Source of the DNA: Salipiger bermudensis
GTDB taxonomy: Bacteria > Pseudomonadota > Alphaproteobacteria > Rhodobacterales > Rhodobacteraceae
DNA: 64,000 nt
Reading direction: 5' to 3'
NCBI RefSeq assembly: GCF_019801965.1
Contig: NZ_JAHVIA010000002.1
Coordinates: 558,001 to 622,000 of the forward strand
The notes beneath the pieces were generated by a model. It was not told where the DNA came from. It made no database searches and saw nothing but the letters and a program-made list of their open reading frames with translations. Shown here piece after piece: positions 36,854-45,605 of this stretch. The position numbers were made by a program, and so were the translations under genes. Within the stretch, counting starts at the first letter, position 1; every line of letters starts with the position of its first letter.

Positions 36854-37855
36854 ATGGACGAGGAGCGCATCGCGGCCATACGGGGGCTGCCGAAAGTCGA
36901 GCTGCACCTGCATATCGAGGGCGCGGCGCCGCCCGCCTTCATCCGTGGTCTGGCGCAGGAAAAGAAGGTCAGGCTCGATGGCGTGTTCGACGAGCGCGGC
37001 AATTACGCATTCAACGATTTCGTGCATTTCCTGTCGGTCTACGAGGCCGCCACCTCGGTGCTGAAGAGCCCCGAGGATTACGCCCGGCTGACCACCGCGG
37101 TGCTCGAGGAATGTGCTGAGACCGGCGTGGTTTACGCAGAGACCTTCATCTCGCCCGACTTCTGCGGCGGGGGCGATCTGGGGGCGTGGCGCGAGTATCT
37201 CCACGCCATCCGGGAGGCCTCGGACAAGGCGGAGACAAGCCTGGGGATAACTCTGAGGGGAATTGTCACCTGCGTGCGCCATTTCGGCCCCGAGACCGCC
37301 AAGCGCTCGGCGCTTTGCGCTGCGGAGACCGCCGGCGACTGGATCGTGGGCTTCGGCATGGGCGGCGACGAGAACCAGGGCAAGCAGAGGGATTTCGCCT
37401 ATGCGTTCGACATGGCCCGCGAGGCCGGGCTGCGCCTGACCAGCCATGCCGGCGAATGGCGGGGGCCGCGCGAGGTCGAGGATGCGATCACCGACCTGCG
37501 GGTCGAGCGCATCGGCCACGGGGTGCGCGCGATCGAGGATCTGGCGCTTGTGGACAAGCTTGTAGAGAACGGCATCGTGCTCGAGGTTTGCCCGGGCTCG
37601 AACGTCAATCTCGGGGTCTATCCCACGCTCTCGAAACACCCGATCGAGCGGTTGCGCGAGCGCGGCGTCAAGGTCACGGTGAGCACCGATGATCCGCCGT
37701 TCTTTCACACCACCATGGCCGACGAGTACGAGGCGCTGGCGAAGACCTTCGGCTGGGACGAGGAGGTCTTCGGCGAGATCGCACGCACCTCCGCGGAGGC
37801 TGCGTTCTGCGACGAGGAGACCCGCAAGGCGGTGCTGAAGCGGCTGGACGCCTGA
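36854..37855 (+). CDS. add: Adenosine deaminase
   Basis: A 333-residue zinc deaminase converting adenosine to inosine. Metal ligands are in KVELHLHIEGA and TSHAGEWRG, the general base His in ERIGHGVRA, and the Asp pair in VSTDDPPFFHT. It follows deoB after 11 nt with GAGGGAG as ribosome-binding site, so it is in the same operon. Some family members act on adenine or N6-methyladenine, but the HLHIEG and DDP motifs and the salvage context favour adenosine. Confidence 0.88.
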   Translation: MDEERIAAIRGLPKVELHLHIEGAAPPAFIRGLAQEKKVRLDGVFDERGNYAFNDFVHFLSVYEAATSVLKSPEDYARLTTAVLEECAETGVVYAETFISPDFCGGGDLGAWREYLHAIREASDKAETSLGITLRGIVTCVRHFGPETAKRSALCAAETAGDWIVGFGMGGDENQGKQRDFAYAFDMAREAGLRLTSHAGEWRGPREVEDAITDLRVERIGHGVRAIEDLALVDKLVENGIVLEVCPGSNVNLGVYPTLSKHPIERLRERGVKVTVSTDDPPFFHTTMADEYEALAKTFGWDEEVFGEIARTSAEAAFCDEETRKAVLKRLDA

Positions 37856-37993
37856 CGCCGCTTTCCCGGGCTCCGGCGCTCGTGCTGCTGGTCGACGCGC
37901 CGGAACCCTGCGTGGCGCGGGTTCGGGGCGTTGCGGCGCGCGGGCGTGAGGTCTAAGGAGGAAGGCGATCAAAGCGCAAGGAGTCCCGGGGCC

Positions 37994-38626
37994 ATGAAAC
38001 AGCATCTCACCGTCGTCGATCACCCGCTCGTGCAGCACAAGCTGACGCTGATGCGGGAGAAGGACAACTCGACCGCGTCTTTCCGCCAGCTCCTGCGCGA
38101 GATCAGCCTGCTGCTGGCCTACGAGGTCACCCATGAGCTGCCGGTGACCACCAAGCGCATCGAGACGCCGATGTGCGAGATGGATGCGCCGGTGATCGAG
38201 GGCAAGAAGCTGGTGCTGGTGTCGATCCTGCGCGCCGGCAACGGCCTGCTGGACGGCATCCTCGAGCTGGTGCCGGCGGCGCGTGTGGGCTTCGTCGGGC
38301 TCTACCGCGACGAGGAGACGCTGAAGCCGGTGCAATACTACTTCAAGGTGCCGAAGAACCTCGAGGACCGCTGCGTGATCCTCGTCGATCCGATGCTGGC
38401 GACGGGCAATTCCTCGGTCGCCGCGGTCGACCTGATGAAGCAGGCCGGTGCCAAGGACATCCGCTTCCTCTGCCTGCTGGCCGCCCCCGAGGGTGTGGCG
38501 CGGATGAAGGAGGCGCACCCGGACGTGCCGATCATCACCGCAGCGCTCGACGATCACCTGAACGAGCACGGCTACATCGTTCCGGGACTAGGGGATGCGG
38601 GCGACCGCATGTTCGGCACAAAATAA
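37994..38626 (+). CDS. upp: Uracil phosphoribosyltransferase
   Basis: A 210-residue enzyme that forms UMP from uracil and PRPP. Its PRPP-binding loop is [18 protein letters not shown] and its uracil-binding end is [23 protein letters not shown] is also conserved. AAGGAG lies 9 nt before the ATG. A 138-nt gap after add suggests an own promoter or a processed transcript, but the function completes the salvage set (uracil released by DeoA is reused). Confidence 0.95.
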   Translation: MKQHLTVVDHPLVQHKLTLMREKDNSTASFRQLLREISLLLAYEVTHELPVTTKRIETPMCEMDAPVIEGKKLVLVSILRAGNGLLDGILELVPAARVGFVGLYRDEETLKPVQYYFKVPKNLEDRCVILVDPMLATGNSSVAAVDLMKQAGAKDIRFLCLLAAPEGVARMKEAHPDVPIITAALDDHLNEHGYIVPGLGDAGDRMFGTK

Positions 38627-38692
38627 GCGGTCACCGCGCTTTACAGGGCTATATGGATCAGGCATGATTCCGGCAATCCTGTGGGGGCTGAC

Positions 38693-40048
38693 ATGCGATT
38701 GAAAACTCTGGCGTTCCTGGCCATCACCACTGCGGCGGCAGGGGCCGGGCTCAGCCCGGCGCTGGCCCAGGGGATCACCACCATCGACACGCCGGCGGAG
38801 CTTCCGCCGGCCGGCTTCACCGGCACCCAATACGCCGACAGCCGCGGCTGCGTCTTTGTACGCGCGGGCTATGACGGGGCGGTGGTCTGGGTGCCGCGGG
38901 TGACCCGCGATCGCGACCAGGTCTGCGGCTACCCGCCGACCTTCGCGCAGGCCGCGCCGCGCGCCACCGCCGCCGCACCGGCCCCCGCTCCGAAACCCAC
39001 CGTGGCGCCGAAGCCCGCCGCCGTCGCTTCCGCTCCCGCCCGTTCCGCTCCCGCCCGCACCGCGCCGCAGCGCCAGCCGGTCGAGACCGTGGCCTCGAAG
39101 CCGGCCGCACCGGCGCCGCAGCGCGTGGTCAAGGCACCGGCCTCCAAGCCGCCCTCGGCGCCGCCGCCGCAGACCGTTGTGAAGACGGTGCCGGCCCCGG
39201 TGACCACGGCGTCGCAGATGCCGCGCGTGGCGACGCCCTCGCAGCTCTGCCCGCCGGGCGCCACCGGCACCATCCAGACCAACGGGCGCACCGTGCGCTG
39301 TGGCGTGCAGTCGAGCCCCTTCGTCACCGAGCTGCGTCGCGGCGAGGCGCCGAGTGCCGGCAAGAACGTCTATTACAATTACGGCAACGGGCAGGGCAGC
39401 TGGCAGGACAGCAGCGCCGTCAGCGCGCAGGATGATCCGGTCGCCCTGGCCGAGCTGGCGCGCCAGCCGCAGGCGCGCATCGTGCCGAAGCATGTCTGGG
39501 AAGCCCGTTCCGAGGTGCCGCCGGTGGTGCCGCCCGGCTATCGCCCGGCCTGGGAGGATGACCGGCTGAACCGTTACCGGGCCTGGCAGACGGTCGAGGG
39601 TTACTACGCCACCCAGCGGCGCTGGACCAACACCGTGCCACGGGTCAACGACACCAGCCTGCGCCGGATCCCGGCCCGCGACCCGAAGCTCGTCTACCGT
39701 GACAGCGAGCCGGCTCCGCTGCCGGCGCAGATCATCGCCACCAGCGGCCGGACAGAGGCGCAGGCGCGCCGGACCGGCGTGGTCTCGACGCGCTCGGCGC
39801 CGGCGGCAGGGGCCTCGGCCCGGACGGCCGCCGCGGCGGCGCGCTATGTCGAGATCGGGCTCTTCACCACCGAGGACAAGGCCGCCTCCGCCGCCGCGCG
39901 TCTGCGCGGTGCCGGGCTGCCGGTCCGGACCCTGCGCAGCGGTGAGACCCGCCGCGTGGTGGTTGGCCCCTACAGCGATCCGGCGGCGCTGCAAACGGCG
40001 CTGCGCCGGGTCCAGCGCACCGGCTACGTACAGGCCTATCTGCGCTGA
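38693..40048 (+). CDS. SPOR-domain periplasmic protein
   Basis: A 451-residue exported protein. The signal peptide covers about residues 1-26 (cleavage after ALAQ). An N-terminal domain has paired Cys (GCVFVRAG, QVCGYPPTF), followed by a long Pro/Ala/Lys-rich linker (about 90-180), a second conserved block, and a C-terminal SPOR domain (about 380-451, RYVEIGLFTTEDKAAS...VVVGPYSDPAALQTAL). SPOR domains bind denuded peptidoglycan at the division site. ATG at 38693 is preferred over GTG at 38681 as it heads the signal peptide. Confidence 0.85.
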   Translation: MRLKTLAFLAITTAAAGAGLSPALAQGITTIDTPAELPPAGFTGTQYADSRGCVFVRAGYDGAVVWVPRVTRDRDQVCGYPPTFAQAAPRATAAAPAPAPKPTVAPKPAAVASAPARSAPARTAPQRQPVETVASKPAAPAPQRVVKAPASKPPSAPPPQTVVKTVPAPVTTASQMPRVATPSQLCPPGATGTIQTNGRTVRCGVQSSPFVTELRRGEAPSAGKNVYYNYGNGQGSWQDSSAVSAQDDPVALAELARQPQARIVPKHVWEARSEVPPVVPPGYRPAWEDDRLNRYRAWQTVEGYYATQRRWTNTVPRVNDTSLRRIPARDPKLVYRDSEPAPLPAQIIATSGRTEAQARRTGVVSTRSAPAAGASARTAAAAARYVEIGLFTTEDKAASAAARLRGAGLPVRTLRSGETRRVVVGPYSDPAALQTALRRVQRTGYVQAYLR

Positions 40049-40071
40049 CGGTTGGTCTATTCGCGAATTGT

Positions 40072-40099
40072 GGCCCCGGCGGAAACGTCGGGGCCTTTT
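40072..40099 (+). terminator. Terminator after the SPOR gene
   Basis: A 10-bp stem with one G-U pair (40072-40081 with 40086-40095) and a GAAA tetraloop is followed by TTTT. It lies 24 nt after the stop. Confidence 0.88.
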
Positions 40100-40139
40100 G
40101 CCTTGTCGGGGAGGGACGCACGCCGGCGGGCCTTGTCGG

Positions 40140-41165
40140 TCAGCCGCCGCAGATCGCCTGCAAGCGCAGCCAGTCGGGATCGGAGAGCACGGGCCGGCTG
40201 CCTTCGAGCGCGCGCGGGTCGGCCTCGATCAGCGCCACGGTGCTCTCTCCGGTGACGTCGCGGGCAAAGGCGTAGGGCGTGCTGCGCAGTTCGGCGGCGG
40301 CGAAGGCGCGCAGCAGCGTGTCGGTCGGGACCGGGGGGCTCGCCTCGGTCAGCAGGGTCTCGGCATAGGCATCGAGCGCGGCGTCTGGCAGGGCGCCCGT
40401 GGTCAGCAGTTTCAGCGTCGACCACAGCCCGGTATGCTCGAGCAACTCGCCAAGCGGATCCGAGGCGCGGGCGCGCAGCGATTCCGCCAGCAGGTAGCCT
40501 GCGGCGGTGTCGGGATCCTCGTAATCCTCGATCAGCGCCCGGTTCATCAGGATCAGCCCGCCGGGCAGGTGGGCGGTGTCGCGCACGCCGCCGGGCAGCA
40601 CCACCAGATCGTTGCGCCGCGCCTCCCCGAGCACCCGCTGGGCGAGGCGGCGAAGTGGCATGCGGGCCTCATCGGTCATGCAGGGCTGGCCCGAGATCCG
40701 GGTGATCCGCGCCAGCAGCGCCTCGCCGATCTCGTCGCGCTTGACCGCGGGCACCACCCGCCGCGTGTGCTCGAGCAGCGCTCCGGGCAGCCAGAAGACC
40801 GCCCCCGCGAGCACCGTGGCCGCCACCGCGCCCAGCAGCACGACGCGCAGCTTGCCCGGTTTCGGCCGCCGCCGGTCGATGGCGCGCAGGAGCCGCTCGA
40901 TGGCCTCGATCATCGTGGTTTCGTCTTCCGGCAGTTCCAGCGTCTCGCCGGGATCGCCGTCGGGGTGGTAGATGGCGGGGGTCTGACCCCTGTTGGCGCG
41001 GCGCACCGCGGCCAGCGACCAGTGAGCGAGGGGGCGGCCTGAGAACTCCGCGATCGTGAGCGACGCATCGCCCAGCGACACGATCACTTCACGACGCTGC
41101 GCGTCGGGCTCGGGCCGCCACAGGCCCGATGCTTCCAACCGTTGATACTCTTTGAGTGCCGTCAT
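40140..41165 (-). CDS. Single-pass membrane protein with degenerate M48-peptidase-like domain
   Basis: A 341-residue protein with a cytoplasmic region, one transmembrane segment near residues 107-128 (LRVVLLGAVAATVLAGAVFWL), and a C-terminal domain. There, TAHLPGGLILMNRALIED closely follows the M48 peptidase pattern (xAxxLPGGxIxxxxGLL). The helix that should carry HExxH instead reads AGYLLAESLRARASD, so both zinc histidines are missing. It is therefore probably a non-catalytic relative. It is convergent with the SPOR gene. The M48 comparison is my own reading. Confidence 0.65.
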   Translation of the reverse strand: MTALKEYQRLEASGLWRPEPDAQRREVIVSLGDASLTIAEFSGRPLAHWSLAAVRRANRGQTPAIYHPDGDPGETLELPEDETTMIEAIERLLRAIDRRRPKPGKLRVVLLGAVAATVLAGAVFWLPGALLEHTRRVVPAVKRDEIGEALLARITRISGQPCMTDEARMPLRRLAQRVLGEARRNDLVVLPGGVRDTAHLPGGLILMNRALIEDYEDPDTAAGYLLAESLRARASDPLGELLEHTGLWSTLKLLTTGALPDAALDAYAETLLTEASPPVPTDTLLRAFAAAELRSTPYAFARDVTGESTVALIEADPRALEGSRPVLSDPDWLRLQAICGG

Positions 41166-41323
41166 TCAGGGCTGCTCTGCCTCGTTTCGCGGCACCGTAG
41201 CATGGGCGTCGAGACAGGGGCAACGCGTTCCGGTCGGGGCCGGGACGGTCGCGGTTTGGGAGCGCAGGTCTCTCTTGGGAGATTGGGCGTTGCGGGGCAG
41301 GCTCCGGGCAGGTAGGCAGGACG

Positions 41324-41343
41324 TGTAACGTTATAACATAATA
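41324..41343. promoter_or_regulatory. Zur-like operator upstream of zinT
   Basis: TGTAACGTTATAACATAATA is centred on the palindrome GTTATAAC (41330-41337), with outer bases partly symmetrical (T-A at 41324/41343 and 41326/41341). AT-rich dyads of this type are Zur-box-like. It is 26 nt before a gene for a zinc-binding protein. Confidence 0.55.
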
Positions 41344-41368
41344 GAATCACCTATCCTGAGAGGTCTTC

Positions 41369-42052
41369 ATGTTGTCCATTCTTTCCAATCGCTTCGACCT
41401 GCCGGTCATGGCCGTGCTGATCGCGGCGCCGCTGGCCGCTCTCGCCCAGTCCGGCGACAGCCACGACCATGATCACGAGCACGATCAAGGACACGCGCAA
41501 GCCCATGATCACGCCAAGAGCGATGTCTATCGCGGCTATTTCGAAGACAGCGCGATCGCCCCGCGCCCGCTGTCGGACTGGCAGGGCGACTGGCAGTCGG
41601 TCTATCCCTATCTGCAGGATGGCACGCTTGACGTGGTCATGGCGCACAAGGCCGAAAGCGGCGAGAAAAGCGCCGCCGAGCACCGCGCCACCTACGAGAC
41701 CGGCTATCGCACCGATGTCGACCGCATCGAGATCGATGGCCAGACGGTGACGTTTCACACCCCCGACGGCGCGGTCAGCGGCAGCTATGCCAGCGATGGC
41801 TACGAGGTGCTGACCTACGCCGCCGGCAATCGCGGCGTGCGCTTCATCTTCGAGAAGCAGGAGGGGGACGCGGAGGCGGCCGAGTATATCCAGTTTAGCG
41901 ACCACAAGATCGCTCCGGAGTCTGCCGACCACTATCACCTCTACTGGGGCGATGACCGTGCGGCGCTTCTCGAGGAGGTCAGCAACTGGCCGACCTACTA
42001 TCCCGCCGATCTGAGCGGCGAGGAGATCGCGCAGGAAATGATGGCGCACTGA
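41369..42052 (+). CDS. zinT: ZinT-family periplasmic zinc-binding protein
   Basis: A 227-residue exported metal-binding protein. A signal peptide (about residues 1-27) precedes a His/Asp-rich stretch (SHDHDHEHDQGHAQAHDH), then a lipocalin-like ZinT domain with GDWQSVYPYLQDGTLD and a C-terminal HYHLYWG. ZinT passes zinc to the ZnuABC importer under zinc shortage. The length and the WQGDWQSVYP signature are typical. AGAGG precedes the ATG. No znu genes adjoin; the upstream palindrome suggests Zur control. Confidence 0.92.
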   Translation: MLSILSNRFDLPVMAVLIAAPLAALAQSGDSHDHDHEHDQGHAQAHDHAKSDVYRGYFEDSAIAPRPLSDWQGDWQSVYPYLQDGTLDVVMAHKAESGEKSAAEHRATYETGYRTDVDRIEIDGQTVTFHTPDGAVSGSYASDGYEVLTYAAGNRGVRFIFEKQEGDAEAAEYIQFSDHKIAPESADHYHLYWGDDRAALLEEVSNWPTYYPADLSGEEIAQEMMAH

Positions 42053-42061
42053 GCGCTTCCG

Positions 42062-42085
42062 GGCACCGGGAGGGCCCGGTGCCTT
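42062..42085 (+). terminator. Terminator-like hairpin after zinT
   Basis: GGCACCGGG (42062-42070) pairs with CCCGGTGCC (42075-42083) around the loop AGGG; only two T follow, so termination is likely modest. Confidence 0.5.
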
Positions 42086-42147
42086 GCGGATGGCAGAGCT
42101 GCAGGGCGCCGGGAGCCGGGAGCTTCGGGGGCCTCGCCTCGACGCGC

Positions 42148-43773
42148 TCAGATCTCCTTGGCGCGGGCCCGGAGCTGGAACTTCTGGATCTTGCCGGTCG
42201 AGGTCTTGGGCAGCTCCTCGAAGACGACCTTCTTGGGGGTCTTGAACCCGGCCAGCCGCTCGCGGGCAAAGGCGATGAGCTCGGCCTCGCTGGCCTCATG
42301 GCCGGGTTTGAGCTCGACGAAGGCGCAGGGCACCTCGCCCCATTTCTCGTCGGGCCTTGCGACCACGGCGCAGAGCAGCACCGCCTCGTGCCCCATCAGC
42401 GTGTTCTCGACCTCGACCGAGGAGATGTTCTCGCCGCCGGAGATGATGATGTCCTTGGCGCGGTCGGCGATCTGCACGTAGCTGTCGGGATGCAAGACGG
42501 CGATGTCGCCGGAATGAAAATAGCCGCCCTCGAAGGCCTCGCGGGTGGCTTTCGGCGCCTTGAGATAGCCCTTCATCACGCCGTTGCCGCGATGCATGAT
42601 CTCGCCCTTGGTCTCGCCGTCGGCTGGGATGATGTTCATCTGCTCGTCCATCACCGTGACATGTTCCATGAACGGCATGGCGACGCCCTGGCGCGCCTTC
42701 ATCGCGGCGCGCTCGGCGCCCTGCAGATGATCCCACCCGCCCTGCCAGGCGCATTCCACGTCGGGGCCGTAGGTCTCGGTCAGGCCGTAGACCTGGGTGA
42801 CGTGGAAGCCCATGGTCTCGATCTTGGCCAGCGTTGCGGGAGCGGGCGGCGCGCCGGCGGTGAAGACCTCGACCACGTGCTCGAAGGCGCGCTTTTCCTG
42901 CTCGGGGGCGTTGACCAGCATGTTGAGCACGATGGGTGCGCCGCCGAAATGGGTGACGCCCTCGTCGGCGATGGCGTCGTAGATATTGTGGGCGGTGATG
43001 TCACGGCAGCAGACGACGGTGCCGCCCACCGCCGGCATCATCCAGGTGTGGCACCAGCCGTTGCAATGGAAGAGCGGCACGATGGTGAGATAGACCGGGT
43101 GCAGCACCATGCGCCAGCTCAGCACCTGGCCCATGGCGTTCAGGTAGGCGCCGCGATGGTGATAGACCACGCCCTTGGGCCGGCCGGTGGTGCCGGAGGT
43201 GTAATTGAGCGCGAGGCTCTCCCACTCGTCCTCGGGCATGATCCAGTCGAACTCCGGATCGCCGGTCGCGAGGAAATCCTCGTATTCGAGGTAGTCGCCG
43301 AAGGCCTTGGCGCCGCCATGCGGGTCGGCCACCTCGATCACTGTCGGCGGCTCCTGCTCCATCAGCTCGATGGCCTCGGCGAGATGCGGTATGAACTGCG
43401 GATCGCAGAGCACCACCTTGGCCTCGCCGTGATCGAGGATATAGGCGATGGTGTCGACATCGAGCCGGGTGTTGATGGTGTTGAGCACGGCGCCGCAGGC
43501 GGGCACGCCGAAATGCGCCTCGGCCTGCGCGGGGATGTTGGGCAGGATCGTCGCCACCACGTCGCCGGGCCTGATGCCGATCTTCGTAAGTGCCGAGGCG
43601 AGCTGGCTGACCCGGTCGTGATACTCGGCATAGTTCTTGCGGTGCGGGCCGTAGAGCACCGCCGGGTGATCGGGATAGATCTGCCGCGCCCGGCGCAGGA
43701 ACGAGAGCGGCGTCAGCGGCACGTGGTTCGCGGCGCATTTCCCGAGCCCGGTTTCGTTGGCAAGCCAGCCCAT
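42148..43773 (-). CDS. Acyl-CoA synthetase (AMP-forming)
   Basis: A 541-residue adenylate-forming ligase activating a fatty or other carboxylic acid to its CoA thioester. Motifs: LNYTSGTTGRPKGVVYHHRG (P-loop), QVYGLTETYGP, HSGDIAV, DRAKDIIISGGENISSVE, and the C-terminal catalytic Lys in STGKIQKFQLR. The N-terminal AANHVPLTPLSFLRRA pattern belongs to the medium/short-chain group that includes plant AAE-type and bacterial methylmercaptopropionate-CoA-ligase-like enzymes. Substrate not assignable from sequence. It is convergent with zinT. Confidence 0.9.
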   Translation of the reverse strand: MGWLANETGLGKCAANHVPLTPLSFLRRARQIYPDHPAVLYGPHRKNYAEYHDRVSQLASALTKIGIRPGDVVATILPNIPAQAEAHFGVPACGAVLNTINTRLDVDTIAYILDHGEAKVVLCDPQFIPHLAEAIELMEQEPPTVIEVADPHGGAKAFGDYLEYEDFLATGDPEFDWIMPEDEWESLALNYTSGTTGRPKGVVYHHRGAYLNAMGQVLSWRMVLHPVYLTIVPLFHCNGWCHTWMMPAVGGTVVCCRDITAHNIYDAIADEGVTHFGGAPIVLNMLVNAPEQEKRAFEHVVEVFTAGAPPAPATLAKIETMGFHVTQVYGLTETYGPDVECAWQGGWDHLQGAERAAMKARQGVAMPFMEHVTVMDEQMNIIPADGETKGEIMHRGNGVMKGYLKAPKATREAFEGGYFHSGDIAVLHPDSYVQIADRAKDIIISGGENISSVEVENTLMGHEAVLLCAVVARPDEKWGEVPCAFVELKPGHEASEAELIAFARERLAGFKTPKKVVFEELPKTSTGKIQKFQLRARAKEI

Positions 43774-43883
43774 GGCGGATCCTCCCTGATGTCTCCTTGC
43801 GCCGACTATGCGCAGATGGGCGCGCGCCGAAAAGCCCCGAATGGGGATTCCCGATGCGCGCGCGTGCGGTTACGCTGCCTGGC

Positions 43884-44564
43884 ATGATCATCTCGCCCGG
43901 CCGCCGCTATATCTTCGTGCATATCCCCAAGACCGGCGGCACCTCGATGGCGGCGGCGCTCGAAGCGCGGGCGCATCGCGACGACATCCTGATCGGCGAC
44001 ACTCCGAAGGCGCAAAAGCGGCGGGGGAGGGTGGCGAAGCTCTCGGCGCGGGGGCGGCTCTGGAAGCACGCGATGCTGAGCGATATCGACGGCGTGCTGA
44101 GCCCCGGGGAGATCGCGGCGATGTTCACCGTCACGCTGGTGCGCAACCCGTGGGACCGGATGGTGAGCTATTATCACTGGCTCCAGGCGCAGAGCTTCGA
44201 CCACCCGGCGGTGGCGCTTGCCGCGGAGCTGCCCTTCGCCTCCTTCCTGGCGCACCCGCAGACCGCCGCCAGCCTGCGCGCCGCGCCCTACGGGCGCTAC
44301 ATGCGCGATGTAACGGGGCAGGAACGCGCCACGCTCTACATCCGGCTGGAGCACCTCGAGGAAGACATGGCGCCCTTCGTGGCGCATCTCGGCTTTCGCC
44401 CCGAGATCGCGCGGATCAACGCCTCTGAGCGCCGGAGCGACTACCGAAGCTACTACGACGACGCGACGGCGGAACGCGTGGCGGGGCTCTGCGCCGAGGA
44501 TATCGCCCGCTTCGGCTACCGGTTTGACGACGTGGTCTCAGACGCCTCGGCGTTGCCCGGGTGA
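43884..44564 (+). CDS. Sulfotransferase family 2 domain protein
   Basis: A 226-residue PAPS-dependent sulfotransferase-like protein. The 5'-phosphosulfate loop is IFVHIPKTGGTSMAAAL at the N-terminus and the 3'-phosphate motif is VTLVRNPWDRMVSYYHW. It may transfer sulfate to a carbohydrate or lipid; no acceptor is evident. I start at the ATG that gives the family N-terminus MIISPGRRYIF. An in-frame ATG at 43854, preceded by GGGGA, would add ten residues. Confidence 0.8.
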   Translation: MIISPGRRYIFVHIPKTGGTSMAAALEARAHRDDILIGDTPKAQKRRGRVAKLSARGRLWKHAMLSDIDGVLSPGEIAAMFTVTLVRNPWDRMVSYYHWLQAQSFDHPAVALAAELPFASFLAHPQTAASLRAAPYGRYMRDVTGQERATLYIRLEHLEEDMAPFVAHLGFRPEIARINASERRSDYRSYYDDATAERVAGLCAEDIARFGYRFDDVVSDASALPG

Positions 44565-44576
44565 GGCTGTCTGGCT

Positions 44577-44614
44577 GCCTCCGGCGGGGATATTTTTGGC
44601 CAGAAGAAGACAGG
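44577..44614 (-). repeat. Dispersed intergenic repeat, copy 3
   Basis: Read on the minus strand it is CCTGTCTTCTTCTGGCCAAA followed by AATATCCCCGCCGG, nearly identical to the box of copy 1. It follows the sulfotransferase stop and faces away from copy 4, about 150 bp on. The 44565-44830 gap contains only these two copies. Confidence 0.7.
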
Positions 44615-44761
44615 GCCGCTCAATCCCCTGCTCAATCCCCTGTGGCCAAAAGGAAACCCGCTCCCGAAGGGACGGGCGGCGAAGCCGAGGCTTCTCCTGG
44701 CACGGTCATCGGCGTCCCCGCCTGTACCGTGAAACCATTCTGAGCCGTTAATCTTAATAAT

Positions 44762-44814
44762 GTGTTTCTTCTGGCTGAAAATATCCCGGGGAGCGCGAGG
44801 GGCAGCGCCCCTCG
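44762..44814 (+). repeat. Dispersed intergenic repeat, copy 4
   Basis: The box TTTCTTCTGGCTGAAAATAT with CCCGGGGA is followed by the hairpin CGAGGGGC-AGC-GCCCCTCG, which has the same AGC loop as copy 1. It ends 16 nt before the stop of the convergent RNase T2 gene. Confidence 0.7.
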
Positions 44815-44830
44815 TGGCCGGAGATGGCGG

Positions 44831-45463
44831 TCAGCGCACCGGATCGAACAGCGCGTTGTCGAGCGAGCAGTCGCGCACCACGTCGCTGCCGCAGGGCACC
44901 GGATCGAGGTCGCGCGACAGGCAGAGCCGGGCCTCCTGGATGCGGCCCGCGCGGCAGGTGATGGTGAGCATGTCGGGCTCGAGACCGGGATTGGCCTGCA
45001 GGAAGGCGTCTTCGATGACCGTCGCAGGCAGGGTGACGGGCTCGTCCAGCCGGCGCAGCACCTCTGGCCGGGTGACGCGCCCGTAAGCCTCTCGGGACAG
45101 GGAGAAATACTCCTCCGCCGAGAGCCCGCTGCAGCTGCCGTGCTTCTTCCACTGGTGCCAGGCCAGGCCGCCGGAGCCCATGATATCGGCCATGGCGCCG
45201 GTCTGGGCGCGGCTCGGCGGCCGCGCGGAGCTGGGGCAGTAGGAGGGGTAGCCGCGGTGGTATTGCGGCCAGAGCCCGTGCAGGATCCAGCCGTGATCGC
45301 TCTCGCATTGCTCGGCACCGCGGGCGTCGCCTTCGAGCGCGCACCAGGTCGGCGACCAGCTCAGCGACAGCACGTAGTAATCGAAGCGCGCGGAGCGTTC
45401 GCCCTCGGCATGGGACAGGCTGGCCAGACCGGCCGACAGCAACAACACAACCAGCCAGCGCAT
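44831..45463 (-). CDS. Ribonuclease T2 family protein
   Basis: A 210-residue secreted RNase. A signal peptide covers residues 1-19 (cleavage after SLSHA), then YYVLSLSWSPTWC. Catalytic site I is ILHGLWPQY and site II is WHQWKKHGSC, giving the two catalytic His and Lys/His. Several Cys are placed for disulfides. It cuts single-stranded RNA, perhaps for nutrient recovery outside the cytoplasm. The ATG at 45463 is set by the signal peptide and a GGAAG site; longer frames upstream are rejected. Confidence 0.9.
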   Translation of the reverse strand: MRWLVVLLLSAGLASLSHAEGERSARFDYYVLSLSWSPTWCALEGDARGAEQCESDHGWILHGLWPQYHRGYPSYCPSSARPPSRAQTGAMADIMGSGGLAWHQWKKHGSCSGLSAEEYFSLSREAYGRVTRPEVLRRLDEPVTLPATVIEDAFLQANPGLEPDMLTITCRAGRIQEARLCLSRDLDPVPCGSDVVRDCSLDNALFDPVR

Positions 45464-45605
45464 TTTCTCTTCCCTCTTGGCGTCTCGATCACTATATAGC
45501 GCGCAAGTTCCCCGACAACGGTAACCTGTCCCGAGTTCAGATTCGGGACCTCCCGGCCCGAAGAGGGCCCGGGGGAGGGGACGGAGACTTGCAAGGAGAC
45601 GAGAC

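Noticed and set aside
41162-41350. A 62-codon minus-strand frame upstream of zinT
   Set aside because: It crosses the Zur-like box, is Pro/Arg-rich and lacks a ribosome-binding site.
44561-44743. A 60-codon frame in the sulfotransferase-RNase T2 gap
   Set aside because: It overlaps the dispersed repeat and has no ribosome-binding site or recognisable product.
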